This document shows, piece after piece, positions 1-6,425 of a stretch of DNA of 12,003 nt. The notes below the pieces were generated by a model. That model was not told the DNA's origin. It saw only the letters and a program-made list of their open reading frames with translations, and ran no database searches. The stretch covers positions 1-12,003 of the forward strand of contig JAAZIF010000300.1 of assembly GCA_012510335.1 (NCBI GenBank), written 5' to 3'. Made by a program: the position numbers and the translations under genes. Positions within the stretch are counted from its first letter, which is position 1; each line of letters begins with the position of its first letter. The DNA is from Methanomicrobiales archaeon. GTDB lineage: Archaea > Halobacteriota > Methanomicrobia > Methanomicrobiales > Methanoculleaceae.

Positions 1-27
1 GGCCGGGGGCTGCGGCTGCAGGTTCTG

Positions 28-1023
28 TTAGCGGCGCCTGCCGATTAGGATGATGGCAAGACCGATCGCCGCCGTTCCCGCCCAGGCCGGGAGTGGTGTT
101 TCTGCCGGTGTGGTCGGGAGCGGCGTTGTCTCTGTCGTCGGCGGGGGTGTTGCCGGCAGGGTTGTCGGTGGGGTCGTCGGTATCGAGGTCGTCGGTGGTG
201 TGGTCGGTGTGGGTGTCACGGTCGGTGGTGTGGTCGGCGTCCCGGTATCGATTCCCACACGGTTCCTGACCGCAAACGTCACAGGATCGGAGGCGGGGGC
301 GTAGGCCCCGAATGTTGCCGGCTCCCTCCACTCGGCCCTGACCGAGTAGGTTCCCACCTCGCGGAGGCCGGAGAGCACTATCGGGCCGGGCCTGCCGGGG
401 TCATCAGTATAGAACCGTGTCGAACTCACGTTCAGCCCGGCGAGGGAGAGCCCGCCGATGGCGGTGGTCTCCGCGCCGCCCGGGTGGGTGACCACGATAT
501 CGACCGTCGCAGGGTAGACGCCGGCGGCGGTATAGGAGGCGCCTACGTCGGGGCTCGTTATCTTAAACGCGATCTTTGTGTTCCTTGAAACAGAGAACCC
601 TTCCAGGCGCTCGTTGTGGTGGGGGTTTGCGAGCACAACGTCGAGGTGGATCTCCGGCTCCCTGATCATCACCTGCCCTGTCACGCCATCTATCCGGCTG
701 AAGGCATGATAGGTTCCGTAATCCCCGCCCACGAGCAGATCCAGAACCTCAAAGTCGGTGTCGTCGGGCACCGGGATGCTCTTTGTTAGCGATTTCTGGG
801 GGTTGCCATCCTGGTACTTCTGGAGCGCTGTGATCGGGTTACCAGTGGTCGTGTTACGGAGTCCGGTGAGGTTGAGCCCCTCCTCATAGACAAAGATCGT
901 GTCGTAGGGCTGGATATCGCTTATGGCCGGGCCGCGGGCCGCTGCCTGCCCCGCACATAGAGCGAGGATACAGAGCGCGAGGAGGATGGGGAGGCCTCGC
1001 CCGGGGTTCCTGTCTGGTACCAT
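28..1023 (-). CDS. Secreted DUF3821-type surface protein with Thr/Pro stalk and C-terminal membrane anchor
   Basis: This 331-aa protein begins with a signal peptide (basic start, hydrophobic core about residues 11-28, AAA before the likely cleavage site). The next part, about 32-120, has the pattern I associate with DUF3821 of methanogens: a DTIFVYEEGLNLTGL stretch, NPITALQKY, and VGGDYGTYHAF near residue 98. Residues about 125-255 look like a beta-rich extracellular domain. Residues about 259-310 are almost only Thr and Pro, followed by a hydrophobic helix (about 312-328) and a terminal Arg-Arg-Arg. Sequons at N51, N57 and N198 would allow N-glycosylation. The architecture is that of a protein displayed outside the membrane on a stalk; molecular function is unknown. 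The ATG follows AGGAT closely and has a TATA box 26 nt upstream. The gene stands alone on its strand here. Confidence 0.85.
   Translation of the reverse strand: MVPDRNPGRGLPILLALCILALCAGQAAARGPAISDIQPYDTIFVYEEGLNLTGLRNTTTGNPITALQKYQDGNPQKSLTKSIPVPDDTDFEVLDLLVGGDYGTYHAFSRIDGVTGQVMIREPEIHLDVVLANPHHNERLEGFSVSRNTKIAFKITSPDVGASYTAAGVYPATVDIVVTHPGGAETTAIGGLSLAGLNVSSTRFYTDDPGRPGPIVLSGLREVGTYSVRAEWREPATFGAYAPASDPVTFAVRNRVGIDTGTPTTPPTVTPTPTTPPTTSIPTTPPTTLPATPPPTTETTPLPTTPAETPLPAWAGTAAIGLAIILIGRRR
95..245. repeat. Low-complexity GGTGTGGTCGG-type repeats encoding the Thr/Pro stalk
   Basis: The plus strand is a run of degenerate GGT/GTC/GGG units, which read on the minus strand as Thr and Pro codons. 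One exact 17-bp copy pair occurs at 191-207 and 221-237, 30 bp apart. The repeat lies inside the DUF3821 gene and keeps its frame, so it is a coding repeat likely to vary in length between strains. Confidence 0.75.
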
Positions 1024-1047
1024 AGTATCCTGTGTGTCGATTCCGCT

Positions 1048-1056
1048 AATATATCT
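1048..1056 (-). promoter_or_regulatory. TATA box of the DUF3821 gene
   Basis: On the minus strand AGATATATTAG is centred about 28 nt upstream of the ATG at 1023. With the usual archaeal spacing, transcription would begin within a few bases of the start codon, giving a very short leader or none. Confidence 0.5.
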
Positions 1057-1202
1057 TGGTGCTGCGCTTCCGTGCGCGTGGGGCCGTCCTGGCCAGGTTC
1101 CGGCCGGGTGCAGGAAACCTTGCTGAAGGAAACCGATCGGCCTGGAGCAGTCAGATTTTCGTTATATTCCACCAAATCCGGTGAGATTGTAATTCCTTAC
1201 CA

Positions 1203-1212
1203 TTAAATAATT
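1203..1212 (+). promoter_or_regulatory. TATA box of the DASS transporter gene
   Basis: TTAAATAATT is the most AT-rich element before the transporter gene and is centred about 25 nt upstream of the ATG at 1232, so the transcript would be leaderless or nearly so. No Shine-Dalgarno sequence sits at a usable distance. The rest of the 208-bp spacer (1024-1202) shows nothing else recognisable. Confidence 0.5.
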
Positions 1213-1231
1213 CTCTATCACAGGTTTTAGG

Positions 1232-2740
1232 ATGAAAAAGGTCGCCTTCATCCTTGCAGCGCTCCTCATATTCCTCACGGTCCTGGCGATCCCCATCGAT
1301 CCCGCAATCCTCGCCCCTGAGGCGAAATCGGTTGCAGCAGTGACGATCCTTATGGTTCTGCTCTGGGTCACGGGCGCAATTCCGCTGGAGGCGACCGCCC
1401 TGCTCCCGTTGATCTTCTTCCCGATCCTCGGTGTCCTCCCCCCCGGGGAGGTGGCGGCATCCTACGGGGATCAGGTCATCTTCCTCTTCCTCGGCGGTTT
1501 CATCATCGCAATGGCCATGCAGCGGTGGAATCTGCACCGGCGCATAGCCCTGAATATAATCCGTGTTGCAGGGACGAGCCCCAGGCGACTGGTGCTCGGG
1601 TTCATGATCGCCACAGCGTTCCTCTCGATGTGGATCTCAAACACAGCCACGGCGATGATGATGATCCCGATCGCCGTCGCTATCATACTGACGATCATTC
1701 CCGGGACGAGTAAGGATCTTGAGAACCTCAGAGGAGAGGAACAGGCGCTTGCGCGCTGCCTGATCATATCCATCCCCTACGCCGCGAGCATCGGAGGGGT
1801 TGCCACGATCATCGGCACGCCCCCAAACGGCATATTCCTCGCCCAGCTCAAGACCATCTTTCCCGGCGCTGCCCCCATTGACTTTTTTACATGGATGAAG
1901 TTCGGTGTCCCGTTCGCGGCCGTACTCCTCTTCATCGCCTGGATCTGGCTGACCTACGTCCCCTACCGCCGGATGCTCAAGAGCCTCCCCCACGCCGGCG
2001 GGATCATCCATGACGAACTGGAGAAGCTCGGGCCGATCTCTGTTGGCGAACGCTGGACGCTTGTCGTCTTTGCCATGACAGCCCTCTCCTGGATATTCGC
2101 GAGCACCAAGGTGATCGGCAGCGTCACCATACCCGGCCTCGATATGATCTTTCCCGGCATCCAGGACTCTACCATAGCGATATTCGGGGCGTTTCTCCTA
2201 TTCATCCTTCCCGTCGACTGGAAGCGCGGCATCTTCACCATGGACTGGGAGTGGGCGGTCAAGATCCCCTGGGGCATCCTGCTCCTCTTCGGTGGTGGCA
2301 TCGCTCTTTCGGGCGGCTTCATCCAGAGCGGGCTTGCCGCGAGTATCGTTGAATCCCTCACCGTCATCCACGGACTCCCGATCATCCTCCTGATCCTCGT
2401 GATAGCGCTCGTGGTCTCGTTTGCGACGGAGATTGCCTCGAACACCGCCATGGCAGCCGTCCTGATGCCGATCATGGCGGTCACGGCCATAAGTATAGGC
2501 CTAAACCCGATCATCCTTATGATCACCGTCGCAATCTGCTCGTCGATGGCCTTCATGCTCCCGGTCGCGACCCCGCCAAACGCCGTCGCCTACGGGAGCG
2601 GTTATATCACAACCGGGGATCTCCTCCGGTCCGGATGGGCACTCAACTTCATCGGCGTTGCACTCTGGACGATCTTTCTCTTCACGGTCACCCCCTGGGC
2701 GCTCGGGATAACCTTCGATATCCCCGCCTGGGCGCTCTGA
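1232..2740 (+). CDS. DASS/SLC13 family anion (dicarboxylate or sulfate) transporter
   Basis: A 502-aa polytopic membrane protein with the hallmarks of the divalent anion:sodium symporter family. It has two inverted-repeat halves, each with an SNT motif (S136-N137-T138 in WISNTATAMMM and S403-N404-T405 in EIASNTAMAA), each followed by a TPPN motif (196-199 and 447-450). In structurally known members such as VcINDY these loops form the sodium and carboxylate sites. The ends are hydrophobic and the length matches the family, so the gene is intact. Substrate cannot be read from the sequence: C4-dicarboxylates, citrate and sulfate are all possible. Malate dehydrogenase lies 4 kb away, but that is too distant to argue for a dicarboxylate. 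The start is supported by the TATA box 25 nt upstream. No partner gene follows closely. Confidence 0.9.
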   Translation: MKKVAFILAALLIFLTVLAIPIDPAILAPEAKSVAAVTILMVLLWVTGAIPLEATALLPLIFFPILGVLPPGEVAASYGDQVIFLFLGGFIIAMAMQRWNLHRRIALNIIRVAGTSPRRLVLGFMIATAFLSMWISNTATAMMMIPIAVAIILTIIPGTSKDLENLRGEEQALARCLIISIPYAASIGGVATIIGTPPNGIFLAQLKTIFPGAAPIDFFTWMKFGVPFAAVLLFIAWIWLTYVPYRRMLKSLPHAGGIIHDELEKLGPISVGERWTLVVFAMTALSWIFASTKVIGSVTIPGLDMIFPGIQDSTIAIFGAFLLFILPVDWKRGIFTMDWEWAVKIPWGILLLFGGGIALSGGFIQSGLAASIVESLTVIHGLPIILLILVIALVVSFATEIASNTAMAAVLMPIMAVTAISIGLNPIILMITVAICSSMAFMLPVATPPNAVAYGSGYITTGDLLRSGWALNFIGVALWTIFLFTVTPWALGITFDIPAWAL

Positions 2741-2742
2741 GG

Positions 2743-2772
2743 CCCCCTTCAAAACTTTATTGGATTAAGGGG
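2743..2772. repeat. CCCCTT/AAGGGG inverted repeat after the transporter gene
   Basis: CCCCTT (2744-2749) and AAGGGG (2767-2772) can form a 6-bp stem with an AT-rich 17-nt loop just after the stop codon at 2738-2740. It could be a 3'-end structure of the transporter mRNA. The loop also contains CTTTATTGG, a weak TATA candidate for what follows. Confidence 0.3.
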
Positions 2773-2788
2773 CACTCCGATCAGGCGC

Positions 2789-2863
2789 ATGTTCCCTTAC
2801 ATGGGCTTTCTATACCAGAAAAAGTCCATTATCGCCGCCCGGCGCTACGGAGGTATCATATAG
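2789..2863 (+). CDS. Possible 24-aa small ORF
   Basis: An ATG at 2789 opens a 24-codon frame ending in TAG, with a second in-frame ATG at 2801. The peptide mixes hydrophobic and basic residues (starts MFPYMGFLYQKK, ends RRYGGII). A weak TATA-like CTTTATTGG lies about 30 nt upstream and there is no clear ribosome binding site. I do not recognise the peptide. It may be a chance ORF in the spacer, and the candidate TATA box of the next gene overlaps its end. Confidence 0.15.
   Translation: MFPYMGFLYQKKSIIAARRYGGII
2854..2863 (+). promoter_or_regulatory. TATA box of the 61-aa hypothetical gene
   Basis: ATCATATAG is centred about 26 nt upstream of the ATG at 2884. This is the spacing seen for other leaderless candidates in the window, and it supports that start codon because no Shine-Dalgarno sequence is present. 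Confidence 0.4.
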
Positions 2864-2883
2864 TGGGCCGATGATTATCCAGT

Positions 2884-3069
2884 ATGCCGAGGGTGAGGAT
2901 TAACGACGAAGCCCTGCACTCCGGGGCCGGTGTGGAGGGGCGCCGGAAGAGAGAGGATCCGCCTGCCGGGGAAGAGCTACCGGAGACCGGGAAGAAAAAG
3001 CCTGCCTGGCGGGGGCGTCCTGTCTTTGAAGACCTCGAGAGCGATATCTTCTACACGAAGAGGGATTAG
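2884..3069 (+). CDS. Hypothetical 61-aa highly charged protein
   Basis: I do not recognise this protein. It is 61 aa with no membrane segment, no cysteine and a strongly charged sequence: a basic/acidic linker-like middle rich in Arg, Lys, Glu, Gly and Pro, and a more ordered-looking C-terminus (RGRPVFEDLESDIFYTKRD). It could be a small adaptor or a nucleic-acid- or ribosome-associated protein, but nothing shows this directly. The ATG has a TATA box 26 nt upstream. Its TAG stop overlaps by four bases the stop of the convergent OB-fold gene, a compact arrangement that mildly favours both being real. A competing frame on the same strand (2930-3178) is Ser/Arg-rich, runs into the opposite-strand gene and was discarded. 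Confidence 0.5.
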   Translation: MPRVRINDEALHSGAGVEGRRKREDPPAGEELPETGKKKPAWRGRPVFEDLESDIFYTKRD

Positions 3070-3428
3070 ATCACCTGGATATCCCCGGGCGAGTTCACCA
3101 CGATCTCCCTCTTCCCACGATAGGTCTGCACGGTGCCGTAGAGCGTTACGCTCGCGTTCTCGCGCAGCTCGAGCGTAGCAGCCACATTCTCCGGCAAGAA
3201 GACTGTCGTTTTGTTGATTGTGAGTATAAGGTGTCCGCCGCTCGCGGTCTTCTTGATCTCCTCAATGCTCCCATCCAGGATGACCAGCGCCCCATCGGGA
3301 ACCTCCACCGAATATGGGGTTGCCACCAGAGGCCTGGCATATGCATCGAACAGGATGTGCGCAGCGAGGATTACCACGACCACGCATACGAGCACGATGA
3401 GTGCAGTCTTCTCCTGCCGTTCCAGCAT
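3066..3428 (-). CDS. Membrane-anchored OB-fold (nucleic-acid-binding-like) protein
   Basis: A 120-aa protein with one N-terminal membrane helix (about residues 8-27, VLVCVVVVILAAHI core) followed by a small beta-rich domain (about 36-120). The strand pattern resembles the OB-fold tRNA/helicase type: DGALVILDGSIEEI, then LILTINKTTVFLPE, then ASVTLYGTVQTYRGKREIVV. With a short positively charged N-terminus the OB domain probably faces outside the cell, which would make nucleic-acid binding unlikely and suggests a structural or ligand-binding role; this is inference. It is divergent from the two-regulator operon with a 71-bp spacer, so the palindrome at 3473-3495 may control it too. Its 3' end overlaps the convergent 61-aa gene by four bases. 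Confidence 0.7.
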   Translation of the reverse strand: MLERQEKTALIVLVCVVVVILAAHILFDAYARPLVATPYSVEVPDGALVILDGSIEEIKKTASGGHLILTINKTTVFLPENVAATLELRENASVTLYGTVQTYRGKREIVVNSPGDIQVI

Positions 3429-3451
3429 GGGTACCTGATGGGTTTTTTGGG

Positions 3452-3459
3452 GATATAAC
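3452..3459. promoter_or_regulatory. Candidate shared TATA box between divergent genes
   Basis: GATATAAC reads as GTTATATC on the other strand. It is centred about 28 nt from the minus-strand ATG at 3428 and about 44 nt from the plus-strand ATG at 3500. It could therefore drive a leaderless OB-fold transcript leftward and a transcript with a leader of about 18 nt rightward. No better TATA box is visible for either gene. Confidence 0.4.
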
Positions 3460-3472
3460 TTCCGTCAATTTG

Positions 3473-3495
3473 ATATGTTAACACTGTTAACATAT
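3473..3495. promoter_or_regulatory. 23-bp perfect palindrome, probable operator of the regulator pair
   Basis: Arms ATATGTTAACA and TGTTAACATAT flank a single central C, giving 11 complementary base pairs with no mismatch. The palindrome ends 4 bp before the ATG of the winged-helix gene and covers the start site predicted from the TATA box at 3452-3459. A symmetric site of this size in front of a small winged-helix gene is typical of a homodimer operator for autoregulation. Which protein binds is inference. Confidence 0.7.
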
Positions 3496-3499
3496 TATT

Positions 3500-3733
3500 A
3501 TGAATGAAACGAACCTCCCTCCATCATCCCGGAAGATCCTCGGATTGCTCGAGGATGGGGGTGCCCTGACCCATAAGGAGCTCGTCCATCTCAGCAACCT
3601 GGCACCCCGGACCGTCCGGTATGCCTTAAAGAGGCTCAAAGACAACGACATGATCGTTGAGAAGTTCAACTTCAGGGATGCCCGGCAGATCCTCTACGAG
3701 TACAAGGATTCCCAGATGGTGTCTACACCATGA
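3500..3733 (+). CDS. Small winged helix-turn-helix (MarR/ArsR-like) transcriptional regulator
   Basis: A 77-aa protein that is almost entirely one winged helix domain. Helix 1 is at RKILGLLEDGG (11-21), the HTH at LTHKELVHLSNLAPRTVRYALKRLKDNDMI (about 23-52), and a wing at VEKFNFRDARQILYEYK. The pattern 'E-L-V-x-L-S-N-L-A-P-R-T-V-R-Y-A-L' is characteristic of archaeal MarR-like DNA-binding domains. No ligand-binding or metal-binding domain is attached, so it probably works as a simple dimeric DNA binder. The stop TGA overlaps the ATG of the next regulator (ATGA at 3730-3733), so the two are translationally coupled. The 23-bp palindrome just upstream is the likely operator. No Shine-Dalgarno sequence is visible before the ATG. 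Confidence 0.8.
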   Translation: MNETNLPPSSRKILGLLEDGGALTHKELVHLSNLAPRTVRYALKRLKDNDMIVEKFNFRDARQILYEYKDSQMVSTP

Positions 3734-4047
3734 CTGAGATGCCGCCCTGTGACATCATGCGCTGTGAAACGCTCGCCCGGAGGCTGCTCCCCCGGATGCG
3801 CGCCGAGATGGTATACCGCCTGGTTAACGAGCGCGGTATCAGCCAGAGCGAGGCGTCGAAGCGTCTCGGGATCAGCAGGGCCGCGGTCTCTCAGTACATG
3901 AGCCGAAAACGCGGGTTTTCAAGGCAGGACTTTCCCGGTGAGCTCAACCATATCATAGAGCGCTGGGTCTCGGCCGTCGTCTCCGGCGAAGGAACGATCA
4001 CCATCTGTGATATCTGCCGTTCCGCCGATCGTGCCAAGAAGCTGTGA
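3730..4047 (+). CDS. XRE-like HTH transcriptional regulator with cysteine pairs (COG2522-like)
   Basis: A 105-aa protein with a central helix-turn-helix: SQSEASKRLGISRAAVSQYMSRK (about 38-60), where AVSQY marks the recognition helix. The segment after it (RGFSR...ERWVSAVVSGEGTITICDICRSA) matches the archaeal regulators grouped as COG2522, which carry a C-terminal CxxC. Four cysteines are present, C7 and C12 in the N-terminus and C93 and C96 at the C-terminus, suggesting a metal or Fe-S site and hence a redox or metal sensing role; this is inference. It is translationally coupled to the winged-helix gene upstream. Its stop lies 9 bp from the stop of the convergent PLD gene. Confidence 0.8.
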   Translation: MTEMPPCDIMRCETLARRLLPRMRAEMVYRLVNERGISQSEASKRLGISRAAVSQYMSRKRGFSRQDFPGELNHIIERWVSAVVSGEGTITICDICRSADRAKKL

Positions 4048-4056
4048 GACCCCTGC

Positions 4057-5736
4057 TCACGAGCGTCCGCGCCGGTAAATGTAGAGCACAACAAGTCCGG
4101 CCAGTACACACACCGCCGCCACTATTTTGAGGCGATCCGGGCTGAAGGCATCCTCCGTTGCACCCGCGTCCGCGGCGTCCCAGTCGTCCAGGAAGACCCG
4201 CATGTAGTAGGCAGCGATATCGGGATGCTCTATGATCACGCCTGCCTCCCGGTTGAACCCCGGCGAGTTGGCGTTCCAGTTGATGCTGCTGACGAGAGCC
4301 GCCCGCCCATCGATGATGACGCCCTTGTTGTGGATCTTCGCGAGGTTATTTCCCTCCAGGTCTGCAAGTCTCGCCTCAAGCGGCAGCCCCTCAGCCGCTG
4401 CGATCCGGTTGATGAGATCGACCATCTCGTCGTTATCGGCGTCACCCTCGATGTTGAACCAGAACGAGTCGAGGAGCACCTGCACGCTAACCCCACTGCG
4501 GGAGGCGTTGATCGCGGCCGCAAGGAAAGGATTCAGCTCATACTTCGTCTGGTTCTTTATGTAGGCCTGCTCGATAGCGATGCTCTCAGTGGCCTCCTCG
4601 ATCATCCGGGTGATGAGGTGACTCGTATCGGGAGATAGCACCGGCGTTACTCTCGCCCCCGTCGCGTGGCAGGGGGCGAACTCCACGGTGTAGGCCGGTG
4701 CCCAGGGTGTGCGGACCCCGGCCGGTGTCCCCTCAAGCGGGACGATATCCCCGCCCTCGATATCGAAGAGGAAGACCTCCCGGAAGTATGCGGCGAGCCC
4801 CGGATCCCTCAGGCACACCCCCCAGCCCCGGTTGCCCTGAAGCCCCGGCGCCGGGTAGCCGCCGGGTTTATAGTTCTCACTCCCGACGAAGACCGTATTC
4901 CCATCGATGACCAGGTACTTGGCATGGTTGTAGCGGTACCTCGCGTGGGCCGCATCGGTCGTCGTCATCATAAGAACAGGGATGCCGCTTCTGTTGAGGG
5001 CTCCCGCGATCGCGCGCTCTTCTGTTGAGATCCCACCCACCGGCCCCCCTTCGAGGAGGACGGTGACGGCGACACCTCTCTCAGAGGCGCGGATTAGATC
5101 CTCCGCCATGGCCGGGGAGGTGAACTCATAGACGTTTGCGAGTATCTCGTACTCTGCTGATGCGATCGTCTCCGAGAAGGCCTCATACGCACAGTCGGGA
5201 GCGGCAAACGCGGTCACCGCTACATCCTCAAAGACGGCGGGCGAGAACCGGGACTGGCCGATGAATAGAGGGCGCGGATCCCAGACACCGTCCTCCAGGT
5301 AGTGGATCTGGCCTTCCCGGGGGTGGACATCGGCCGGCCAGGCGACCTCCTGGACGAGTGTGGTTCCAGAGTAGAGGTAGAGCTCGTCGGCCTTGTTTGC
5401 CAGCAGGAAGTTCCCGCCGCGCATGATCACGTTCGGCACGGCTGGCGAATGATCCTCGATCTCGAAATCCGGCGGGTAGCCATGGGTCTGCTCGAACGCG
5501 ACGCCGTTTCTAGCGATCACCAGCCGGCCGCCTACCCTGGTTCCTGCCGGGAACCGAAACCCCCCCTCGCCGTCTGAGACGATGTATCCATCGAGCAGGC
5601 CCTCCCCCTCAAGCACCAGGTACTCGTCCGGGTCGTTTGGCAGGTAGGGATCCGGGCAGAACTCGGTGATCATTATGCCTTCGCCAATGCCGGCAAGAAG
5701 ACAGAGGAGCAGTATGGTCGCGGCGATCCGGCGCAT
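4057..5736 (-). CDS. Exported membrane-anchored phospholipase D-like protein with lamin-tail domain
   Basis: A 559-aa protein with a signal peptide (about 1-20). An N-terminal segment (about 21-135, starting IMITEFCPDP and continuing DEYLVLEGEG) resembles a lamin-tail domain. Two phospholipase D halves follow, with HKD motifs at H271-K273-D278 (HAKYLVIDG) and H469-K471-D476 (HNKGVIIDG), each followed by the usual Ser/Asn region (GSENY and SSINW). Both HKD motifs are intact, so a phosphodiesterase or transphosphatidylase fold with a single composite active site is expected. The C-terminus has a hydrophobic helix (about 536-553) and RRGRS, so the catalytic part is probably held outside the membrane. 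Substrate could be lipid or nucleic acid; extracellular nuclease is as plausible as lipase. It is divergent from the kinase gene with a 41-bp spacer. Confidence 0.85.
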   Translation of the reverse strand: MRRIAATILLLCLLAGIGEGIMITEFCPDPYLPNDPDEYLVLEGEGLLDGYIVSDGEGGFRFPAGTRVGGRLVIARNGVAFEQTHGYPPDFEIEDHSPAVPNVIMRGGNFLLANKADELYLYSGTTLVQEVAWPADVHPREGQIHYLEDGVWDPRPLFIGQSRFSPAVFEDVAVTAFAAPDCAYEAFSETIASAEYEILANVYEFTSPAMAEDLIRASERGVAVTVLLEGGPVGGISTEERAIAGALNRSGIPVLMMTTTDAAHARYRYNHAKYLVIDGNTVFVGSENYKPGGYPAPGLQGNRGWGVCLRDPGLAAYFREVFLFDIEGGDIVPLEGTPAGVRTPWAPAYTVEFAPCHATGARVTPVLSPDTSHLITRMIEEATESIAIEQAYIKNQTKYELNPFLAAAINASRSGVSVQVLLDSFWFNIEGDADNDEMVDLINRIAAAEGLPLEARLADLEGNNLAKIHNKGVIIDGRAALVSSINWNANSPGFNREAGVIIEHPDIAAYYMRVFLDDWDAADAGATEDAFSPDRLKIVAAVCVLAGLVVLYIYRRGRS

Positions 5737-5759
5737 ACACAGGATTATGTTCCCTCCGG

Positions 5760-5767
5760 TTTAATAG
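5760..5767 (-). promoter_or_regulatory. TATA box of the PLD-like gene
   Basis: On the minus strand CTATTAAA is centred about 27 nt upstream of the ATG at 5736, predicting a leaderless or near-leaderless transcript. It lies in the 41-bp spacer shared with the divergent kinase gene. The kinase has only a weak candidate, around 5741-5750 (AGGATTATGT). Confidence 0.4.
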
Positions 5768-5777
5768 AAAAGCGATC

Positions 5778-6380
5778 ATGACCTCGCGCGCATCCCCGCT
5801 GGTCGTCAAGGTGGGCGGGAGCCTCTTTGACCGGGTCGCCCCCCTGCTTGCGATCTTTCTGGAGGTCGGGCGGCCGGTGCTGATCGTGCCGGGCGGCGGG
5901 AGGTTTGCCGATCTCGTCCGGCGCCTCGACGTCTCCGATACCGCCGGTCACTGGATGGCTATCGCCGGCATGGAGCAGTTCGGGTGGTATATCGCATCGC
6001 ACGGCATCCCGGCGGCAGCCAGACCTGTCCTCTCCGCTGAAGTCTCGGTCCTCCTCCCCTACTGCGCCCTGCGGGAGGCCGACCCCCTCCCTCACTCCTG
6101 GAGCGTCACCTCCGATACCATCGCCGCCTGGGTCGCAAGGGAGCTCTCTTTAGACCTTCTCCTCCTCAAATCGGTCGACGGCATCCACCACCGCCGGCGG
6201 CTCCTCCCCCGGGTCAGCGATCCCGCACTCACCCCTGAGGAGGTCGACCCTGCGTTCATACCGTTCGTCTTTGAGCACGGCATCAGGGCCAGGGTGATCA
6301 ACGGGAGGCATGCTGACCGGGTGCGCAGTGCCCTCCGGGACGAAGCGGTCACCGGGACGCTCATCGACCCGAGATTTTAA
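5778..6380 (+). CDS. mfnE: Amino acid kinase family protein, probable [5-(aminomethyl)furan-3-yl]methyl phosphate kinase
   Basis: A 200-aa member of the amino acid kinase fold: VVKVGGSLFD at 9-18 (phosphate-binding Lys11), PGGG at 38-41, the SWSVTSDTIAAW segment at 107-118 and LLKSVDGI at 129-136. Size and motifs fit the short archaeal kinases of COG2054, whose characterised member MfnE adds a second phosphate to the aminomethyl-furan precursor of methanofuran, the C1 carrier of the first step of methanogenesis. The family is clear, but the MfnE assignment rests on resemblance and on the methanogen setting. Other amino acid kinases (isopentenyl phosphate kinase, UMP kinase) are longer and carry extra motifs. 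It starts 41 bp from the divergent PLD gene and lies 45 bp upstream of the zinc-ribbon gene, so co-transcription with the translation genes is possible. Confidence 0.75.
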   Translation: MTSRASPLVVKVGGSLFDRVAPLLAIFLEVGRPVLIVPGGGRFADLVRRLDVSDTAGHWMAIAGMEQFGWYIASHGIPAAARPVLSAEVSVLLPYCALREADPLPHSWSVTSDTIAAWVARELSLDLLLLKSVDGIHHRRRLLPRVSDPALTPEEVDPAFIPFVFEHGIRARVINGRHADRVRSALRDEAVTGTLIDPRF

Positions 6381-6381
6381 C
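6373..6381 (+). promoter_or_regulatory. Possible TATA box of the zinc-ribbon/aEF-1beta operon
   Basis: GATTTTAAC overlaps the stop codon of the kinase gene. It is spaced so that a transcript starting near 6402 would carry the Shine-Dalgarno sequence at 6414-6419. It could give the translation genes their own promoter in addition to read-through from the kinase. Confidence 0.25.
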
Positions 6382-6413
6382 TGCCCCGGGTGAGACATAG
6401 ATAGGTAATCTTT

Positions 6414-6419
6414 GAGGAG
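6414..6419 (+). promoter_or_regulatory. Shine-Dalgarno site of the 54-aa zinc-ribbon gene
   Basis: GAGGAG lies 6 nt before the ATG at 6426. It is one of only two strong ribosome binding sites in the window and fixes the start of this short gene. Confidence 0.75.
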
Positions 6420-6425
6420 AAACGA

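Noticed and set aside
95..245. Tandem repeats as a CRISPR-like or regulatory array
   Set aside because: Units are short, degenerate and in frame with the Thr/Pro stalk of the DUF3821 protein.
2930..3178. 82-codon plus-strand frame, Ser/Arg-rich
   Set aside because: It lies in another frame of the 61-aa gene and crosses into the opposite-strand OB-fold gene; composition is typical of a shadow frame.
4225..5028. Long plus-strand frames inside the PLD gene
   Set aside because: They are complementary shadows of a protein with intact catalytic motifs.
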